A DNA stretch of 64,000 nt from contig NZ_VANV01000013.1 of assembly GCF_022496765.1 (NCBI RefSeq), positions 124,001 to 188,000 of the forward strand, given 5' to 3'. Below are positions 42,542 to 52,019 of the stretch, in pieces. How positions within the stretch are numbered: position 1 is the first letter of the stretch; each line of letters begins with the position of its first letter. The position numbers and the translations under genes were made by a program. The notes under the pieces are model-generated. The model searched no databases and had not been told where the DNA came from. It saw nothing but the letters and a program-made list of their open reading frames with translations. Origin of the DNA: Acidaminobacter sp. JC074 (GTDB taxonomy: Bacteria; Bacillota; Clostridia; Peptostreptococcales; Acidaminobacteraceae).

Positions 42542-43898
42542 AAAATCCTATTGCAACAATTTGATCATCTGATTTTTTTAAGATAGACCTCAAGATAGCC
42601 TCGTCAATAAAATAGGAATGCATGCCTATTTTAACAAGGGTATCCGGATAGATGGTTTCAGTTTTCAACTGGCCCTTTTGTGCCTTTAAGAGTATTTCTC
42701 TCAAGTGTTTGAAACGGCTTGTCTTCTCTTTTATCATATATGTCATCTGTTCTAGACTTTCATAACATTTTTTTAAAGTTTCAACTTCTGAATCAGTAAT
42801 AATCTCTTTCTTTTCCTTGGCGTTAAGAATTGCAATAAACTGCTTTAGTCGTCTGACAGTTTCTTGTTCTTCAGCAATTTCCTCCTTCAAACTCCTCAGC
42901 TCTTTAATGCTATCGATGTCTACACCAAGATTTATCAGTGTAATCACACCAAGCCTAGATCCGATGGTTGTGGCATCAATTGCATATCTTGCAGTTATTT
43001 CACCACCGATAATATGACCTTTTTTCCCCTTTACAATCACTTGTCCATCACAAAAAACCTTGGAATTTAAGATTTCTCCTGCTTCCAAATTACCCTTTAC
43101 GCATACTTCTGCGTTATCAATGTATTTAACAACAAAATTACCACCACACTCGATCCTACAGTCGTTATGACCTGATACACCCTTAGTAATGGTTAAATCA
43201 CCAGCAGATATAAGATTTGCACCTTCAACAAGTCCATTGATGGTTAGGTTGCCATCACAGTCAATACGGTAACCCGAGCAGACATTGCCATTAACAACAA
43301 TGTCACCTTTGAAGTTGATATTACCCGTTTCTACACCAACGCCATTGTCAAGCTCCATATAATTTTGAACCAGTATTTTACCATTTTCGACCTTGTATAT
43401 GCCGTCACTGGTTGCCTTTAAGACCCTACCTTCAGAGTCGGGTTCAATGTTTTCTCCAAATGAAAACTGCTTGTCTTTACCATTTTTAGCACGGATACTT
43501 TTACCTGTCACAGTCATACCATCAATGCCTTCAGTTGCAGGTATCTTTGTGGCAAGTACTTGACCACTTGAAACCTTCTGAAAAAGATTCATGGATTTAA
43601 AATCTACAGTCCCATCTTCTAGGATGGTAGGATGTGAATGAACACCGGCCTCATAAGTATAAACAATCTCACAGTCTATACCATGAATGTGAGGCTGACC
43701 TTCAGCAACAAGTTCATCAAGTACATCTTCATTTAACTCACAAAGGGCTGAAATCACTTCATCGTCAATGCCGTAAACAACATGTTTTTTCTTCAAAGCT
43801 TCATAGATTTCCTCAGGCCCTACACTTTCACCATGTAATCTCAATGACAAATAAGCCTTATAATAATCATCTGAAATATAAACATCAATCTCTTTCAT
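42540..43898 (-). CDS. FapA-like (DUF342) protein
   Basis: A 452-residue polymerising-type protein. An N-terminal region (1-180) is followed by a beta-helix-like repeat zone (NINFKGDIVVNGNVCSGYRIDCDGNLTINGLVEGA and following) and a coiled coil (about 330-410). This is the DUF342/FapA fold, implicated in flagellar assembly or cell-pole functions but not understood. The ATG at 43898 has GGAGG upstream. It lies 12 bases after the PAS-GGDEF gene, so both may act together. Confidence 0.82.
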   Translation of the reverse strand: MKEIDVYISDDYYKAYLSLRLHGESVGPEEIYEALKKKHVVYGIDDEVISALCELNEDVLDELVAEGQPHIHGIDCEIVYTYEAGVHSHPTILEDGTVDFKSMNLFQKVSSGQVLATKIPATEGIDGMTVTGKSIRAKNGKDKQFSFGENIEPDSEGRVLKATSDGIYKVENGKILVQNYMELDNGVGVETGNINFKGDIVVNGNVCSGYRIDCDGNLTINGLVEGANLISAGDLTITKGVSGHNDCRIECGGNFVVKYIDNAEVCVKGNLEAGEILNSKVFCDGQVIVKGKKGHIIGGEITARYAIDATTIGSRLGVITLINLGVDIDSIKELRSLKEEIAEEQETVRRLKQFIAILNAKEKKEIITDSEVETLKKCYESLEQMTYMIKEKTSRFKHLREILLKAQKGQLKTETIYPDTLVKIGMHSYFIDEAILRSILKKSDDQIVAIGF

Positions 43899-43910
43899 CA
43901 ATCCTCCAAA

Positions 43911-44834
43911 TTAGTTATTTAAGTCCGAATCAAGTCTATCAATTACATTATCGATTGTTTCATGTTGATTGTATGATGTCATGCCAATTTTACACGAATA
44001 GTGTATTTGGCTGTTCCTTACCAAGAGGTGCCAGTTATCCATATCCTTTAGGAGTTTTCTTCTAACGTCTTGTAAATCCACTGTACCGGTTTCAGGTAGT
44101 AAAATCAGAAAAGTAGATTCATTGTAACGGCACTTCAAATCTTGTTTTCTTAACAATAAGTTCAAGCGTTTTGAGATGTTCTTCACCATTTTCTCTTCTA
44201 CACCTATACCAAAATCCATCTTCAGCTGGTCATAGTTGTTGATGGTCAGCATCATAACAGAAAAGATTCTCTTTTTTCTGTCTGATCGGTCTTTTTCATT
44301 AAGAAGCAACTCTTCCATAACCAGTCTGTTGTAAAAACCAGAATTATGGTCTTTTATTTCATAAGCCTTTAACATGTCTTTTAAACCAGAGACCTTGTGG
44401 TCTTTGTTTTCCACCTGTTCTTGCAAAGCCTTTACCTGTGAGACGTCGTTCATCACTGCAAGCAACCTAAAAGGACGGTCCAACTCATCTTTGATGATCA
44501 TCATATGACACCTCATCCAAATGGTATGACCTTTTCTATGCTTAAATCTTAAAAGCTTGTCAAAAGGCGCTAGCGCGTCTTCTTTTAGCCTTTCTATACC
44601 ATCATCTAAAAGTCCCCGGTCCTCAGGCAACAAGTGCATGTAAAGCTCATTGGATAAATGTGATTTTGTTTCAGGCTCATAGCCAAGTATCTTCCAAAAC
44701 TTCGGGCTATGATATTGATTATCTGGTATGATTAGATCTCTATAAAAGACAACATCTACAGCTTTCTCAATAAAAAATTCTGAAATATTCTGATGTGATT
44801 TATACAACTCATCTTTTAAATAAAATTCGCTCAT
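43911..44834 (-). CDS. PAS domain protein with degenerate GGDEF domain
   Basis: A 307-residue protein. A PAS_3-type domain (about 25-130; SPKFWKILGYEPE, FKHRKGHTIWMRCHM) is joined by a short coil to a GGDEF-like domain. The signature site reads RYNEST where GGDEF is expected, so cyclase activity is very unlikely; it may bind a nucleotide or a partner. The preceding DxNxF-type region is recognisable (MLTINNYDQLKMDFG). It is in one operon with the FapA-like gene. Confidence 0.8.
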   Translation of the reverse strand: MSEFYLKDELYKSHQNISEFFIEKAVDVVFYRDLIIPDNQYHSPKFWKILGYEPETKSHLSNELYMHLLPEDRGLLDDGIERLKEDALAPFDKLLRFKHRKGHTIWMRCHMMIIKDELDRPFRLLAVMNDVSQVKALQEQVENKDHKVSGLKDMLKAYEIKDHNSGFYNRLVMEELLLNEKDRSDRKKRIFSVMMLTINNYDQLKMDFGIGVEEKMVKNISKRLNLLLRKQDLKCRYNESTFLILLPETGTVDLQDVRRKLLKDMDNWHLLVRNSQIHYSCKIGMTSYNQHETIDNVIDRLDSDLNN

Positions 44835-44879
44835 AAAGCCCTCCTTGTAGAATATCTACCCAGAGATGCTTTCTTTCAT

Positions 44880-45362
44880 TCAATTATGTTTATGAAGCAT
44901 AAAATAAAGTGTTTCTAAGCTGACCGTTGGTCTTAGCAGGTGGGTTTTCTCCACTGCTTTTTTTGATAATCCAGCCACCCCATGTTGTAGAAGTGATGCA
45001 CCAAAGCCTCTTTCTTCTGCACCGTTTAGTGTAAAGAGTACACAGTATTCTGCTGCAAAACCACTGACTACCACAAACTCAATGCCACGCGATTTTAAGA
45101 TGTTTTCCAAATCGGTTTTCCAAAACGAGTTAGAAAACTCTTTTGTCAGCCTGATATCAGTAGGTGCTATTTCAATTTCCTTGATGGTATCAAAACCATT
45201 TGTCGCTTCAGCATCTTGGACTATAACAACGGGACACCCGGCCTTTCTAAAGAAACTTGCCGCTTCGTTGATGTACTCTGATGCACCAAGCATCATATCC
45301 TTTAGTCTCTCCTGTTTAAAAAACTCTTCTTGCATATCAATAATTAATAAAGCAATGTTCAC
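44880..45362 (-). CDS. Isochorismatase-family cysteine hydrolase
   Basis: A 160-residue hydrolase. The catalytic Asp is in LLIIDMQEEFF, Lys in RLTKEFSNSFW and Cys in VSGFAAEYCVLFT, completing the Asp-Lys-Cys triad of nicotinamidase-like enzymes. The start is GTG with AAAGGAG upstream. The substrate, an amide or ester, is unknown; a nicotinamidase usually has extra metal-binding His residues that are not seen here. Confidence 0.85.
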   Translation of the reverse strand: MNIALLIIDMQEEFFKQERLKDMMLGASEYINEAASFFRKAGCPVVIVQDAEATNGFDTIKEIEIAPTDIRLTKEFSNSFWKTDLENILKSRGIEFVVVSGFAAEYCVLFTLNGAEERGFGASLLQHGVAGLSKKAVEKTHLLRPTVSLETLYFMLHKHN

Positions 45363-45426
45363 ACGAACTCCTTTCTCTATAAATTCATCATATCATATAA
45401 GTCATGGCTATTTAGGGATAGAACGT

Positions 45427-45459
45427 GTAAAAAAAGAAAACCCAGTCCATAGGACTGGG
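45427..45459 (-). terminator. Terminator after the NSS transporter gene
   Basis: CCCAGTCC pairs with GGACTGGG around a 3-base loop, followed by TTTTCTTTTTTT on the minus strand. Confidence 0.9.
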
Positions 45460-45464
45460 CATGT

Positions 45465-46874
45465 TTATAATTTCTTCGAAAATACTGCTGTTATGGCAAT
45501 GATGAGTAGACCAATAATCATAATTGGACCAGCACCACTTTCAAAGCCATCTCTAATCCCACCAAAAGCAACCCATAGGATGGTTAGCGGAATGATGTAT
45601 TTTACAAGTGCATACCAAATACCAAATAGACCAAACTTAATTGATCCATTGTTCGTCACTTCATTTTGAAGATCTGATTTAGATAACTTCCAACCTGCAA
45701 AGATAGAAACAAAGAAACCGCCAAAGGCAAGGAAGATCTTATCTGTTAATAAGTCAAAGATATCAAAAGCACCTGTACCGAAGACTTTAGGACCGACACC
45801 ACCTAAGGATAATGAAGCTAATACACAAAGTACAACCATTATAGATGATGAAACGACTACTGCCTTAGGTCTTGAAAAACCTTTTTCGTCAATAAAGTAG
45901 GCGACCACAACTTCAAGCAGCGAAACCGAAGATGTTAATGCAGCTACTGATAAGGCAATAAAGAATAAAGCAGCAAAGATAGTACCAACACCACCCATTT
46001 CAGCAAAGATAGTTGGTACAACAACAAATACAAGACCTGGACCTTGAGCTGGTGCAATACCGAATGCAAACATAGCTGGGAACATGGCAATACCTGCAAG
46101 TAAGGCCACAGCTGTATCCATAACAGTTACGATTGCAGCATTGGAAACCAAGTTCTCCTGTTTGGGTAAATAAGAACCATATGTAATCATGATGCCCATA
46201 CCTAGTGACAATGAGAAGAATGCTTGACCAAGAGCCGCTAATATAACACTAGGATCAACAACTGAGAAGTCTGGCTTAAATAAAAACTCCATACCAGCCA
46301 TAGCACCTGGCAGTGTTAAGCCCTTGATTGAAATGGCAATCAAAATGCCAAATAAAAGTGGCATTAATACTTTACCTGCTTTTTCAATACCAGTAGAAAT
46401 ACCTCGCACAACAATAACAATGTTTAAGATAAGATAGGCAACCATCCACATAAGTGGTACAAGAGGATTAGTGATAAAACTGTCGAAAGTAGAAGCAATT
46501 GCCTCTGGCGCATTTAATAGTCCCGTAAATACTTTTGAAACGTAAGCAAGAGACCAACCACCTACAACAGGATAGAAACCCATGATCAAGAGAGCACTTA
46601 AAACCCCCAGTGCACCAGCAAATGTCCAACGACGATCCTCTGATTTAAATGCACCCACTGCAGCAAGCTGCTTTCTTCTACCTACTGCAAACTCAGCAAG
46701 CATAACACTAAAACCAATTACTACTACAAAAAACAAATAAATAAGTACGAAAGCACCACCACCGTTTTCACCAGCAGTATATGGAAACTTCCATATGTTC
46801 CCCAGACCCACTGCCGAACCGGCAGCAGCCATAATGAAGCCTAATTTAGAGCCCCAATTTTCTCTTTTAGCCAT
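45465..46874 (-). CDS. Sodium-dependent transporter of the NSS (SNF) family
   Basis: A 469-residue membrane protein with about eleven to twelve segments. The N-terminus WGSKLGFIMAAAGSAVGLGNIWKFPY is the sodium and substrate site of the LeuT-type fold, followed by NGGGAFVLIYL. It imports an amino acid or related compound with Na+. The substrate cannot be read from sequence. It has its own promoter and terminator. Confidence 0.92.
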   Translation of the reverse strand: MAKRENWGSKLGFIMAAAGSAVGLGNIWKFPYTAGENGGGAFVLIYLFFVVVIGFSVMLAEFAVGRRKQLAAVGAFKSEDRRWTFAGALGVLSALLIMGFYPVVGGWSLAYVSKVFTGLLNAPEAIASTFDSFITNPLVPLMWMVAYLILNIVIVVRGISTGIEKAGKVLMPLLFGILIAISIKGLTLPGAMAGMEFLFKPDFSVVDPSVILAALGQAFFSLSLGMGIMITYGSYLPKQENLVSNAAIVTVMDTAVALLAGIAMFPAMFAFGIAPAQGPGLVFVVVPTIFAEMGGVGTIFAALFFIALSVAALTSSVSLLEVVVAYFIDEKGFSRPKAVVVSSSIMVVLCVLASLSLGGVGPKVFGTGAFDIFDLLTDKIFLAFGGFFVSIFAGWKLSKSDLQNEVTNNGSIKFGLFGIWYALVKYIIPLTILWVAFGGIRDGFESGAGPIMIIGLLIIAITAVFSKKL

Positions 46875-46917
46875 AAGTAAACCCCCTTCTAATTATGCTA
46901 AAATAACCGACTTGTGT

Positions 46918-46946
46918 ATAATAGCACATTACATTAGATGGTTCAA
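46918..46946 (-). promoter_or_regulatory. Promoter of the NSS transporter gene
   Basis: TTGAAC (46941-46946) and TATTAT (46918-46923) are 17 bases apart on the minus strand. Confidence 0.6.
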
Positions 46947-47031
46947 TATATTTGAAATAAGAACAGAAAATGGCTTAAAACCTGCATTTTTCTAAATAAT
47001 ATCACTATTGAAAATACATCAGATAAGCTCA

Positions 47032-47063
47032 AAAAAAATAACACCGCATCTAAGATGCGGTGT
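47032..47063 (-). terminator. Terminator after the hydrogenase operon
   Basis: ACACCGCATC pairs perfectly with GATGCGGTGT around a 3-base loop and is followed by TATTTTTTTT on the minus strand. Confidence 0.92.
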
Positions 47064-47071
47064 AGCTTTTA

Positions 47072-48802
47072 TTACTTCTCTCTAGCAGTGTAGTGAGTGT
47101 GTAGTAACTTATGTGCTTTATGACCATTAGGCTCGCCTAAGTAGTCAGCATATAATTTAATCATCTCTGGGTTTTGGTGAGATTTTCTTACTGTTAAGAT
47201 AGCATCTTCTTCATATAAAGCTTTCGCTCTTTCAACTTTAAGATCTACAATGTCTCTAACCTTTTGAGGTTGTTGTGGCTGACCACCACCGTTTACACAA
47301 CCACCAGGACAACCCATGATCTCGATGAAGTGGTAATCTTTCTCGCCTCTTCTTACTGCGTCTAATAATCTACCTGCAGACTCAGTACCATGAGCGATAG
47401 CAACTTTAACATCTAAGTCACCAATCTTAATAGTCGCTTCTTTATTTTCAGTTAAACCTCTAACTTCATTGTATTCGAAGTCAGCTAAGTCTTCACCAGT
47501 TAATACATCAGCAACAGTTCTTAATGCCGCTTCCATAACACCACCAGTAGCACCGAAGATAACACCAGCACCTGAGTATTCACCCATGATTTCGTCAAAA
47601 CCTTCGTCCGGTAAGTTGTGGAAGTTAAGACCAGCTTCTTTAATCATTCTACCTAATTCTCTTGTAGTGATTACAGCATCAACGTCTCTTAAACCATCTA
47701 CTTCCATCTCTGGTCTTGCAGCTTCAGTCTTCTTAGAAGTACAAGGCATTACTGAAAGAACGAACATTTTCTTTGGATCAATGTTTTCTTTTTCAGCGAA
47801 GTAAGACTTAACCATAGCACCAAACATTTGGTGTGGAGACTTACAAGATGATAAGTTAGGAATAAAGTCTGGGTGATTGAACTCACAGTATCTGATCCAA
47901 CCTGGTGAACAAGATGTAATCATCGGTAAAGTACCACCGTTTTGGATTCTGTGTAATAACTCATGACCTTCTTCCATGATTGTTAAGTCAGCAGCCCAGT
48001 TAGTATCAAATACTCTGTTGAAGCCTAATCTTCTTAATGAAGCAGCCATTTTACCAGTTGTTCTAGTACCGATTGGTAAACCGAATTCTTCACCTAATGC
48101 AGCTCTTACAGCTGGAGCAGTTTGAACAACTACATAAGTATCTGGATCTTCTAATGCATCCCATACTCTATGGATATCTGATTTTTCCATTAAAGCGCCT
48201 ACTGGACAAACATTGATACATTGACCACAGAATAAACAATCTGTTTCAGTCATTGGTCTGTCAAATGCAGGACCTACAGTTGTGTTGAAGCCTCTGTTTT
48301 GGAAGCCTAAGATACCAACATCTTGTTGCTTCTTACATACGCTTACACACTTACCACAAAGAATACACTTTGAAGTATCTCTTACTAATGATGCAGATAA
48401 GTTATCAAATTTCTTTTCTCTCTTTGCACCTTGGTACTTAAGACCAGATACACCTAGATCTTCAGAAATAGTTTGTAATTCACAGTTACCAGATCTAACA
48501 CATTGAGTACATTCTCTGTCATGGTTAGCTAAGATAAGCTCAACTGTTGTTTTTCTAGTTTCTCTAACTCTCTTTGAGTTAGTCTTTACTACCATGCCAT
48601 CTCTAACAGGTAATACACAAGATGCTTGAAGTGATCTAGCACCTTCAACTTCTACCACACATACTCTACATGCACCAACTTCGTTAGTTTCTTTCATGTA
48701 GCATAGTGTAGGAATATCGAAGCCAGCATCTCTAGCCGCTTCTAAAACTGTATATGACTCTGGTACTTCTACCTGAGTGTTGTTAATCGTAAGTTTAACC
48801 AC
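47072..48802 (-). CDS. hndD: [FeFe]-hydrogenase catalytic subunit, HndD type
   Basis: A 576-residue enzyme that makes or oxidises H2. Domains in order: [2Fe-2S] (CYMKETNEVGACRVCVVEV), His-ligated [4Fe-4S] (HDRECTQCVRSGNCELQ), two [4Fe-4S] (CILCGKCVSVC, CLFCGQCINVCPVG), then the H-cluster domain with TSCSPGW, MPCTSKK and EIMGCPGGCVNGGGQP. The first loop has Ser where other hydrogenases have a second Cys, as remembered for NADH-linked forms. The four-gene order hndA-B-C-D and the Fe-S sets indicate an NAD-dependent, possibly electron-bifurcating complex in the cytoplasm. Maturation genes hydEFG are not in the window. Confidence 0.95.
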   Translation of the reverse strand: MVKLTINNTQVEVPESYTVLEAARDAGFDIPTLCYMKETNEVGACRVCVVEVEGARSLQASCVLPVRDGMVVKTNSKRVRETRKTTVELILANHDRECTQCVRSGNCELQTISEDLGVSGLKYQGAKREKKFDNLSASLVRDTSKCILCGKCVSVCKKQQDVGILGFQNRGFNTTVGPAFDRPMTETDCLFCGQCINVCPVGALMEKSDIHRVWDALEDPDTYVVVQTAPAVRAALGEEFGLPIGTRTTGKMAASLRRLGFNRVFDTNWAADLTIMEEGHELLHRIQNGGTLPMITSCSPGWIRYCEFNHPDFIPNLSSCKSPHQMFGAMVKSYFAEKENIDPKKMFVLSVMPCTSKKTEAARPEMEVDGLRDVDAVITTRELGRMIKEAGLNFHNLPDEGFDEIMGEYSGAGVIFGATGGVMEAALRTVADVLTGEDLADFEYNEVRGLTENKEATIKIGDLDVKVAIAHGTESAGRLLDAVRRGEKDYHFIEIMGCPGGCVNGGGQPQQPQKVRDIVDLKVERAKALYEEDAILTVRKSHQNPEMIKLYADYLGEPNGHKAHKLLHTHYTAREK

Positions 48803-48828
48803 GTTCTCTTCCTCCTCGAATATTCAGC

Positions 48829-50619
48829 TTATTTCTTTACAATACACTTAACTGGACATTTAGAAATACACGCCTCACACTTGATACATGCATCTTGATC
48901 GATAGTATGTTGACCTTTCTTTTCGCCCTCAATACAGTTAACAGGACAAACAGTCTTACACATAGTACAACCGATACACTTGTCAGTGATTGTGATAGCT
49001 AATAAGTCTTTACATACGCCAGCTGGACATGTCTTATCATTTACGTGAGCTTCATACTCATCTCTGAAGTATTGTAATGTTGATAATACTGGGTTTGGAG
49101 CAGTTTGTCCAAGACCACATAATGATGCATCTTTGATTGTGTAAGCCAATGACTCTAAATCATCGATGTCTTGTAATGTACCTTTACCTTCGCAGATCTT
49201 GTCTAACATTTCTAACATTCTCTTAGTACCTTCTCTACAAGGCGTACACTTACCACATGACTCATCTACTGTAAAGTCTAGGAAGAATCTTGCAACGTCT
49301 ACCATACAGTTGTCTTCGTCCATTACGATCATACCACCAGAACCCATCATTGAGCCTAGTTCAATTAAGTTATCGTAATCGATCTCTGTATCTAAATAAT
49401 CAGCAGTAATACAGCCACCTGATGGACCACCTGTTTGTACAGCTTTGAAAGCTTTACCGTTAGGAATACCACCACCGATTTCGAAAATTACTTCTCTTAA
49501 AGTTGTACCCATTGGGATTTCTAAAAGACCAGTGTTGTTGATCTTTCCACCTAATGCGAATACTTTAGTACCTTTTGATCTTTCAGTACCAATGTTTGCA
49601 AACCACTCAGCACCATTTAAGATGATTTGAGGAATGTTAGCATATGTCTCAACGTTGTTAAGAACAGTTGGTTGACCGAAGATACCTTTGTTAGCTGGGA
49701 ATGGCGGTCTTGGTCTTGGCATACCTCTTTCACCTTCGATAGAAGCGATAAGAGCAGTCTCTTCACCACATACGAATGCACCAGCACCTAACTTGATCTT
49801 AAGATCGAAGTTGAAGTCTGTACCGAATAAACCTTCACCTAATAAGCCCATTTCCTTAGCTTGTGCAATCGCGATTTCTAATCTTTCTACAGCGATTGGA
49901 TACTCAGCTCTGATATATACATAACCTTCATCAGCACCGATAGCGTAAGCTGCAATAGCCATAGCTTCAATGATTACATGAGGGTCACCCTCTAGAACTG
50001 ATCTATCCATGAATGCACCTGGGTCACCCTCATCGGCATTACATGCAACATATTTCTTATCTGATTCTGCGTTATAAGCAAAAGTCCACTTTAAGCCTGT
50101 TGGGAAACCACCGCCTCCACGGCCACGTAAACCAGAAGCCTTAACGATTTCAATAACTTCTTCTCTAGTCATTTCAGTTAAAACTTTACCTAATGCTTTA
50201 TAACCATCAAATGCAATATACTCTTCAATAACTTCTGGGTTGATAATACCACAGTTTCTAAGAGCGATTCTCTCTTGCTTAGCGAAGAACTCAACATCGT
50301 TGATTGACTTTGTTACATCTTCTTCTACTGCAGACTCATGTAATAAATCTTTAACGATTCTACCTTTTAATAAGTGTTCTTCAACAATTGTTTCGATATC
50401 CTTGTCTTCTACTCTTGAGTAGAAAGCACCTTCAGGATATACAACTACGATTGGACCTGCTTCACATAAACCGAAACAGCCAGTCTTTACTAATTTAACT
50501 TCTTTATTTAAGTCATGCTTCTCCATAGCAGCAGCGAACTTATCTTCAAATGTTAATGAACCTGAAGAAGAACATCCTGTACCACCACAGATTAGGACAT
50601 GCGATCTATATAATTCCAT
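48829..50619 (-). CDS. hndC: NADH-binding hydrogenase subunit, HndC/NuoF type
   Basis: A 596-residue flavoprotein. Residues 1-120 are a thioredoxin-like [2Fe-2S] domain (ICGGTGCSSSGS, TGCFGLCEAGP), the middle is the NuoF core with FMN/NADH motif GRGGGGFPTGLKW and the [4Fe-4S] set CGKCTPCREG, and the end carries two ferredoxin [4Fe-4S] motifs (CIGCTMCKTVCPVNC, CIKCEACISKCPVKC). It moves electrons between NAD(H), ferredoxin and the catalytic subunit. It is 26 bases before hndD. Confidence 0.95.
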   Translation of the reverse strand: MELYRSHVLICGGTGCSSSGSLTFEDKFAAAMEKHDLNKEVKLVKTGCFGLCEAGPIVVVYPEGAFYSRVEDKDIETIVEEHLLKGRIVKDLLHESAVEEDVTKSINDVEFFAKQERIALRNCGIINPEVIEEYIAFDGYKALGKVLTEMTREEVIEIVKASGLRGRGGGGFPTGLKWTFAYNAESDKKYVACNADEGDPGAFMDRSVLEGDPHVIIEAMAIAAYAIGADEGYVYIRAEYPIAVERLEIAIAQAKEMGLLGEGLFGTDFNFDLKIKLGAGAFVCGEETALIASIEGERGMPRPRPPFPANKGIFGQPTVLNNVETYANIPQIILNGAEWFANIGTERSKGTKVFALGGKINNTGLLEIPMGTTLREVIFEIGGGIPNGKAFKAVQTGGPSGGCITADYLDTEIDYDNLIELGSMMGSGGMIVMDEDNCMVDVARFFLDFTVDESCGKCTPCREGTKRMLEMLDKICEGKGTLQDIDDLESLAYTIKDASLCGLGQTAPNPVLSTLQYFRDEYEAHVNDKTCPAGVCKDLLAITITDKCIGCTMCKTVCPVNCIEGEKKGQHTIDQDACIKCEACISKCPVKCIVKK

Positions 50620-50642
50620 CTTTAACCTCCTGATAACAGTTA

Positions 50643-51002
50643 TTACTCTTGAATAGTATACTCAGCAACGATTTGACCATTAACAATATGATCAACGATA
50701 ACCTTTTGTGCCTTCTCAGGTGTCATTTCTACGTAAGTCACCTTTTCGTTATTTTCATCATAAACTTCAACGATTGGCTCTAATTTACAAACGCCAATAC
50801 ATCCAGTTTGTGCCACTTCTACATCTTGAAGATTTCTCTTTGAAATTTCTTCAACTAATGCATTTAATACAGGTCTTGCGCCTGCAGCAATACCGCAAGT
50901 TGCCATACCAACCACGATTCTCTTACCTTTTCTCTCACCGCGAATGTTAACTTTCTTTAAAGCTTCTTCACGTAATTTAGCTAAATCTGCTAATGACTTC
51001 AT
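50643..51002 (-). CDS. hndB: Thioredoxin-like [2Fe-2S] hydrogenase subunit, HndB type
   Basis: A 119-residue ferredoxin-like protein. The cysteines of the [2Fe-2S] site lie in MATCGIAAG and AQTGCIGVCKLEP. The length equals other HndB proteins. It sits between hndA and hndC and would relay electrons within the complex. Confidence 0.9.
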   Translation of the reverse strand: MKSLADLAKLREEALKKVNIRGERKGKRIVVGMATCGIAAGARPVLNALVEEISKRNLQDVEVAQTGCIGVCKLEPIVEVYDENNEKVTYVEMTPEKAQKVIVDHIVNGQIVAEYTIQE

Positions 51003-51047
51003 ATAGCCCTCCTATAATCGTAATAAACAAATACTATTTTTTTTATC

Positions 51048-51527
51048 TTACTTGTACTTCGCTAAAATGTCTGGAATATCTTGTTCAGTTAATCTACCAT
51101 AAACATCTTCGTTTACTGTGATTACTGGAGCAAGACCACATGCACCAATACATCTAGTATCGATTAATGTAAATTTACCATCAGCTGAAGTTGCTTTTAC
51201 AGGTAAATCTAATTCTCTAGAGATTCTGTCTAAGATTGGCTGTGCATTCTTTACGTAACATGCAGTACCCATACATACACCAATTACAAACTCGCCGTTA
51301 GGCTCTAATGTAAATTGAGAGTAGAAAGTAACCACACCGTAAATCTCAGCTAGTGGGATAGATAATTCTTTAGAAATTACCTTCTGTACATCTAGTGGCA
51401 CTGCACCAAAGATGTGTTGCGCTTCATGAAGGATAGGCATTAATGCACCTTTGTTATCCTTATAAGTAGCGATCGCTTCATGAAGTTTTGCGAATTGCTC
51501 TTCTTGCGTCATGACTTGTTTTGCCAT
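51048..51527 (-). CDS. hndA: NuoE-type [2Fe-2S] hydrogenase subunit, HndA
   Basis: A 159-residue protein with the NuoE fold. The four cysteines are in GVCMGTACYVKNA and TRCIGACGLAPV. YGVVTFYSQFTLEPNG is conserved. It is the first gene of hndABCD, starting behind AAGGAGGTCACTT, and has a Rex-like site in its leader. Confidence 0.93.
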   Translation of the reverse strand: MAKQVMTQEEQFAKLHEAIATYKDNKGALMPILHEAQHIFGAVPLDVQKVISKELSIPLAEIYGVVTFYSQFTLEPNGEFVIGVCMGTACYVKNAQPILDRISRELDLPVKATSADGKFTLIDTRCIGACGLAPVITVNEDVYGRLTEQDIPDILAKYK

Positions 51528-51580
51528 AAGTGACCTCCTTAAAAATAACTTTTAGACTTATATAAATTTTTTTGTTTACA

Positions 51581-51598
51581 TTGTGATACTTTTAACAA
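51581..51598 (-). promoter_or_regulatory. Rex-like operator upstream of hndA
   Basis: TTGTTAA-AAGT-ATCACAA on the minus strand matches 12 of 14 defined Rex consensus positions. It is 54-71 bases before hndA. Confidence 0.6.
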
Positions 51599-51638
51599 TT
51601 GTCTAGAATAAAAATGACACTTCACTTAATGAGAATAA

Positions 51639-51670
51639 ATATCAATTAAATGGCTTAAAGCCTTTGATAT
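51639..51670 (-). promoter_or_regulatory. Two-part stem-loop in the hnd leader
   Basis: An outer 7-bp stem (ATATCAA with TTGATAT) encloses an inner hairpin (GGCTT with AAGCC). It lies within the leader if transcription begins at the -10 at 51709-51714. Role unknown. Confidence 0.4.
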
Positions 51671-51708
51671 CAATCACTACAGGTGTCACAGCTTATACAG
51701 ACAAGTGA

Positions 51709-51718
51709 ATTATAACAT
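51709..51718 (-). promoter_or_regulatory. Extended -10 promoter element for hndABCD
   Basis: ATGTTATAAT on the minus strand contains TG-N-TATAAT, an extended -10 that can work without a good -35; none is seen. The remaining bases 51719-51909 carry no recognisable gene. Confidence 0.5.
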
Positions 51719-51909
51719 ACCTTTACCAGTTATGTATACAATATTCATCATTTTTTTTTTGTAACTTTCGACATAATTCGCGCAAGATTTACCAAGGCTT
51801 TGAAGTGAATTTGAGAAATTTAATTCACACTATTTTACTAAGGAATTTCAACGTGTGTAGTTATCTAGCTTAGATAGTTTTTTGAAAATTCGAAAAATAT
51901 TTCTCAAAT

Positions 51910-51940
51910 AGAAAAAGAGCCTTCGATAAAGAATGCTCTT
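51910..51940 (-). terminator. Terminator after fdhA-mobA
   Basis: AAGAGC (with TTC/GAA inside) pairs with GCTCTT and is followed by TTTTC on the minus strand. A small GC-rich hairpin at 51985-52002 lies just after the mobA stop. Confidence 0.6.
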
Positions 51941-52019
51941 ATTACAAATAAAATTAATATTTTTTTAACAGACTATGAACCAAAGCCCCCTCTACAAGGG
52001 CCTTTTTACCAGTATATGT

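Noticed and set aside
43634..44065. 143-residue plus-strand ORF
   Set aside because: It runs antisense to the FapA-like and PAS-GGDEF genes, is unusually rich in His and Gln, and shows no start signal.
45082..45669. 195-residue plus-strand ORF
   Set aside because: It crosses two minus-strand genes and the strong terminator between them.
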